Of a stretch of DNA of 33,968 nt, positions 32,016 to 33,968 are shown one piece after another. Position 1 is the stretch's first letter. Every line of letters starts with the position of its first letter. The notes beneath the pieces were generated by a model, which saw only the letters and a list, made by a program, of their open reading frames with translations, was not told where the DNA came from and did no database searches. The position numbers and the translations under genes are program-made. Location: assembly GCF_022524485.1 (NCBI RefSeq), contig NZ_JAKXMK010000057.1, positions 1 through 33,968 on the forward strand. The letters run 5' to 3'. This stretch comes from Pseudonocardia alaniniphila (GTDB lineage Bacteria; Actinomycetota; Actinomycetes; Mycobacteriales; Pseudonocardiaceae).

Positions 32016-33683
32016 GTGCCGAGATCTTTCCAGGACGCCCAGCTCGTTAACGGCACAGAGCCGAATGCACCGGCGCCGGAGCGTCCGACCATCCTGGAAA
32101 TGATCCGCGAAGCGATCATGCGAGGTGAGTTCGTACCGGACCAGCGCCTGGTGGAGGCCGATCTTTCGGAGCGCTTCTCGGCCAGCCGCAGCGCGGTGCG
32201 CTTCGCACTGCTCCAGCTGACCAGCGAAGGACTGGTGGAACGCATTCCGCATCGCGGGGCCCGGGTGCGGGCAGTGTCGTTGGACGAGGCCATCGAGATC
32301 ACCGAGGTCCGGATGGTCGTGGAAGGCTTGTGTGCGGCCAAGGCGGCAGAACGGGTGACTGACGCCGAGGCGATGGACCTGCGCAGGATCGGCATTCGCA
32401 TGGCGGACGCGGTGACGGTCGGCGACGTACTCGGCTACTCGGAGGCCAACCGCCTGCTACACCAGCGGATTCGCGAGCTCAGTGGCCAGGCCACCGCCGC
32501 GCGCGTGCTGGAGCACTTGCGTGCCCAGAGTGTCCGCCACCAGTTCAGGCTGGCTATGCAGCCAGAGCGGCCCGGGGTCTCACTCCCCGAACATCAAGCG
32601 ATCATCGACGCTATCTGCAGCCGCGATCCCATAGCAGCGGAAGCTGCGACACGGCTCCATCTCACGAGTGTGATTGACGCACTCAGGACGACTTCGATTA
32701 CGACGATTGAGACTGACATGGATAATCATCCGACACCATCGGAACGGGCTCGTGAGATTGTCAAAGGCGCCTACGACGTGCACATTCATGTTGCACCGGA
32801 CGTGATGCGCCGCCGCATCGACGACCTCACGCTCGCGCCGAGATTCGCGGAGGTCGGGCTGGCCGGGTTCGTGCTGAAGTCGCACTACCTTCCGACCGGG
32901 GAGCGTGCTGCCGTGGTGCGCGCCGCGGTACCCGGGTTCAGTGCGGTCGGCGCCATCACCTTGAACGGCTCCGTAGGGGGAATGAACCCCATCGCCGTGG
33001 AGCTTGCAGCCCGCAGCGGCGCCCAGGTCGTCTGGATGCCCACAGTCGACAGCGCCAATCAGCGCGAGTGCACCGAGCGCGATCCCGAGGGGGCGCGGCC
33101 GCCGATGTGGGCACTGCTACAGGAAGAGCTGCGGGACGAGGGCATGGCGGCCGATCCCGTCGAGGTAGTCGGTTCCGACGGGCGGGTGCTCGAGGCCACC
33201 CGGCAGGTGTTGCGAGTCATCGCCAAGCACGACATGACCCTGGCAACCGGCCATCTCAGCGCGGCGGAGATCGACACCGTTGTGGACGCCGCCCTCGTCG
33301 TGGGGGTGCGTCGCATCGTCGTCACACATCCCGAGTTCACCTCACAACGGGTGGCGATAGACATGCAGCGGCGGCTTGCGGCGAAGGGCGCGTTACTGGA
33401 GCGCTGCTTCACCACTCCGTACACCAGAAAGGTCTCGTGGGAGCTGTGGCTGGAGACCATCCGGGCGGTGGGCCCAGAGCACTCGGTGCTTTCGAGCGAC
33501 CTCGGACAGCCGTTCAACCCTCCCGTCGAGGACGGGCTTGCCCTGCTGGCCGACCGGCTGCTCGCCGCGGGGTTCACGGAGGACGAGATACGGCTCATGG
33601 CGGTGCACAACAGCCGCTGGCTGGCCGGCGTCGACGACCAGCGGGTAGGCCTCGACCTCACCGCCGCAGGGAGAAGCTCATGA
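32016..33683 (+). CDS. GntR/FCD regulator fused to a DUF6282-like metal-dependent hydrolase
   Basis: One 555-residue frame joins two proteins. Residues ~24-86 are a GntR winged helix (PTILEMIREAIMRGEFVPDQ, then RLVEADLSERFSASRSAVR and LVERIPHRGARV). Residues ~90-225 are an FCD effector domain with its metal ligands N145, H149, H193 and H215. From M235 begins an independent domain resembling DUF6282: YDVHIHVAPD (H256, H258), LKSHY (K288, H290), TGHLS (H413), VTHPEF (H438) and SSDLGQP (D495), a likely amidohydrolase-type metal centre. The start is GTG 32016, with AGGAG seven bases upstream. ATG 32718 could serve as an internal start for the hydrolase but has only a weak GAGA before it. Product function is unknown; regulation of the flanking catabolic genes is likely. 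Confidence 0.82.
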   Translation: MPRSFQDAQLVNGTEPNAPAPERPTILEMIREAIMRGEFVPDQRLVEADLSERFSASRSAVRFALLQLTSEGLVERIPHRGARVRAVSLDEAIEITEVRMVVEGLCAAKAAERVTDAEAMDLRRIGIRMADAVTVGDVLGYSEANRLLHQRIRELSGQATAARVLEHLRAQSVRHQFRLAMQPERPGVSLPEHQAIIDAICSRDPIAAEAATRLHLTSVIDALRTTSITTIETDMDNHPTPSERAREIVKGAYDVHIHVAPDVMRRRIDDLTLAPRFAEVGLAGFVLKSHYLPTGERAAVVRAAVPGFSAVGAITLNGSVGGMNPIAVELAARSGAQVVWMPTVDSANQRECTERDPEGARPPMWALLQEELRDEGMAADPVEVVGSDGRVLEATRQVLRVIAKHDMTLATGHLSAAEIDTVVDAALVVGVRRIVVTHPEFTSQRVAIDMQRRLAAKGALLERCFTTPYTRKVSWELWLETIRAVGPEHSVLSSDLGQPFNPPVEDGLALLADRLLAAGFTEDEIRLMAVHNSRWLAGVDDQRVGLDLTAAGRSS

Positions 33684-33850
33684 GAGCAGCGGCGAGCGTC
33701 AGCGACACACTTCCAGGGCGGGATCCGCAACGAGGCGGTGTCCCGGTGGTGGCGCCGACGTTGCGGTCGGACGCGTGGTGTTTCTATGTCGATCATCCCG
33801 ACAGCAACGGGGCGATCGTCGCGCCCACCGGACAGGAGAGCGCCAGATGA
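33680..33850 (+). CDS. Small coupled ORF, 56 residues
   Basis: The ATG overlaps the stop of the fusion gene (ATGA) and the TGA overlaps the start of the next gene (ATGA), so it sits perfectly in a translationally coupled chain. The product begins MRAAASVSDTLPGRDPQ and continues VAPTLRSDAWCFYVDHPDSN to GQESAR. No family is recognised, and no signal peptide or membrane helix is present. It could be a small accessory protein; the tight overlaps on both sides are the main evidence that it is real. Confidence 0.5.
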   Translation: MRAAASVSDTLPGRDPQRGGVPVVAPTLRSDAWCFYVDHPDSNGAIVAPTGQESAR

Positions 33851-33968
33851 TCATCGACTGCCACGGACACTTCACCACCGTCCCCACCGACCACACCGAG
33901 TTCCGCAGTGCGCAGCTGGCCCGGCTGGCCGACCCCTCGCTGCCCGAACCGGCGTTGTCGGACCCCAG
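33847..33968 (+). CDS. Amidohydrolase family protein, N-terminus (4-oxalomesaconate hydratase/LigJ-like)
   Basis: The first 40 residues of an amidohydrolase-fold enzyme that runs off the right edge. It begins MIIDCHGHFTTVP, nearly the same as the start I remember for 4-oxalomesaconate hydratase (LigJ) and related ACMSD-type proteins, with the HxH metal ligands in CHGH, followed by FRSAQLARLADPSLPEPAL. LigJ hydrates 4-oxalomesaconate in gallate and protocatechuate 4,5-cleavage pathways. AGGAG lies eight bases upstream and the ATG overlaps the previous stop. The remaining active site lies outside the window, so the exact reaction is uncertain; decarboxylases share this N-terminus. Confidence 0.75.
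   Translation, partial: MIIDCHGHFTTVPTDHTEFRSAQLARLADPSLPEPALSDP

Overview
This is a GC-rich actinobacterial chromosome segment. GTG and TTG starts, F420-type luciferase-like oxidoreductases, two apparently leaderless genes, a maltokinase-cap-like protein and class I bacterial P450s all fit the Actinomycetota. A Pseudonocardiales-like host is my guess from gene style only. No rRNA, tRNA, CRISPR array, transposase or phage gene was seen.

Left part (1-8.6 kb): an accessory patchwork. It starts with the N-terminus of a luciferase-like monooxygenase running off the left edge. A decayed stretch follows (about 0.5-1.2 kb) with remnants of a CaiB/BaiF CoA-transferase and a zinc alcohol dehydrogenase, interleaved with two copies of a 65-bp TGATCA-bounded repeat. 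Next come a MarR regulator divergent from a collapsed cytochrome P450 pseudogene, an azoreductase convergent with a maltokinase-cap-like protein, an F420-type oxidoreductase, an MmyB-like helix-turn-helix regulator, a TetR regulator, and an intact P450 with a perfect 17-bp palindrome upstream.

Middle part (8.7-18.9 kb): one tightly packed minus-strand operon. It encodes a peptide-type ABC importer (substrate-binding lipoprotein, two permeases, two ATPases) followed by three hydrolases without signal peptides: an S10 serine carboxypeptidase-like enzyme, a DUF885 metallohydrolase and a prolidase-like amidohydrolase. The likely job is uptake and intracellular breakdown of peptides or peptide-like amides. 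A clear TTGACA/TAATAT promoter overlapped by an inverted repeat drives it.

Right part (19.4-34.0 kb): a catabolic locus, probably for an aromatic acid. The minus strand carries a second peptide/opine-type ABC importer, an internally deleted second ATPase (pseudogene), an unrecognised 117-residue protein, a Rieske oxygenase, a LigB-type extradiol dioxygenase, a ThDP-dependent acetolactate-synthase-like enzyme and an MmgE/PrpD family protein. On the plus strand lie a [3Fe-4S]-type ferredoxin, a one-frame fusion of a GntR/FCD regulator to a DUF6282-like metal-dependent hydrolase, a coupled 56-residue ORF, and the start of an amidohydrolase resembling 4-oxalomesaconate hydratase (LigJ). Together these suggest uptake, Rieske hydroxylation or demethylation, extradiol ring opening and hydration of the ring-cleavage product. 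The regulator-hydrolase fusion is the most unusual item.
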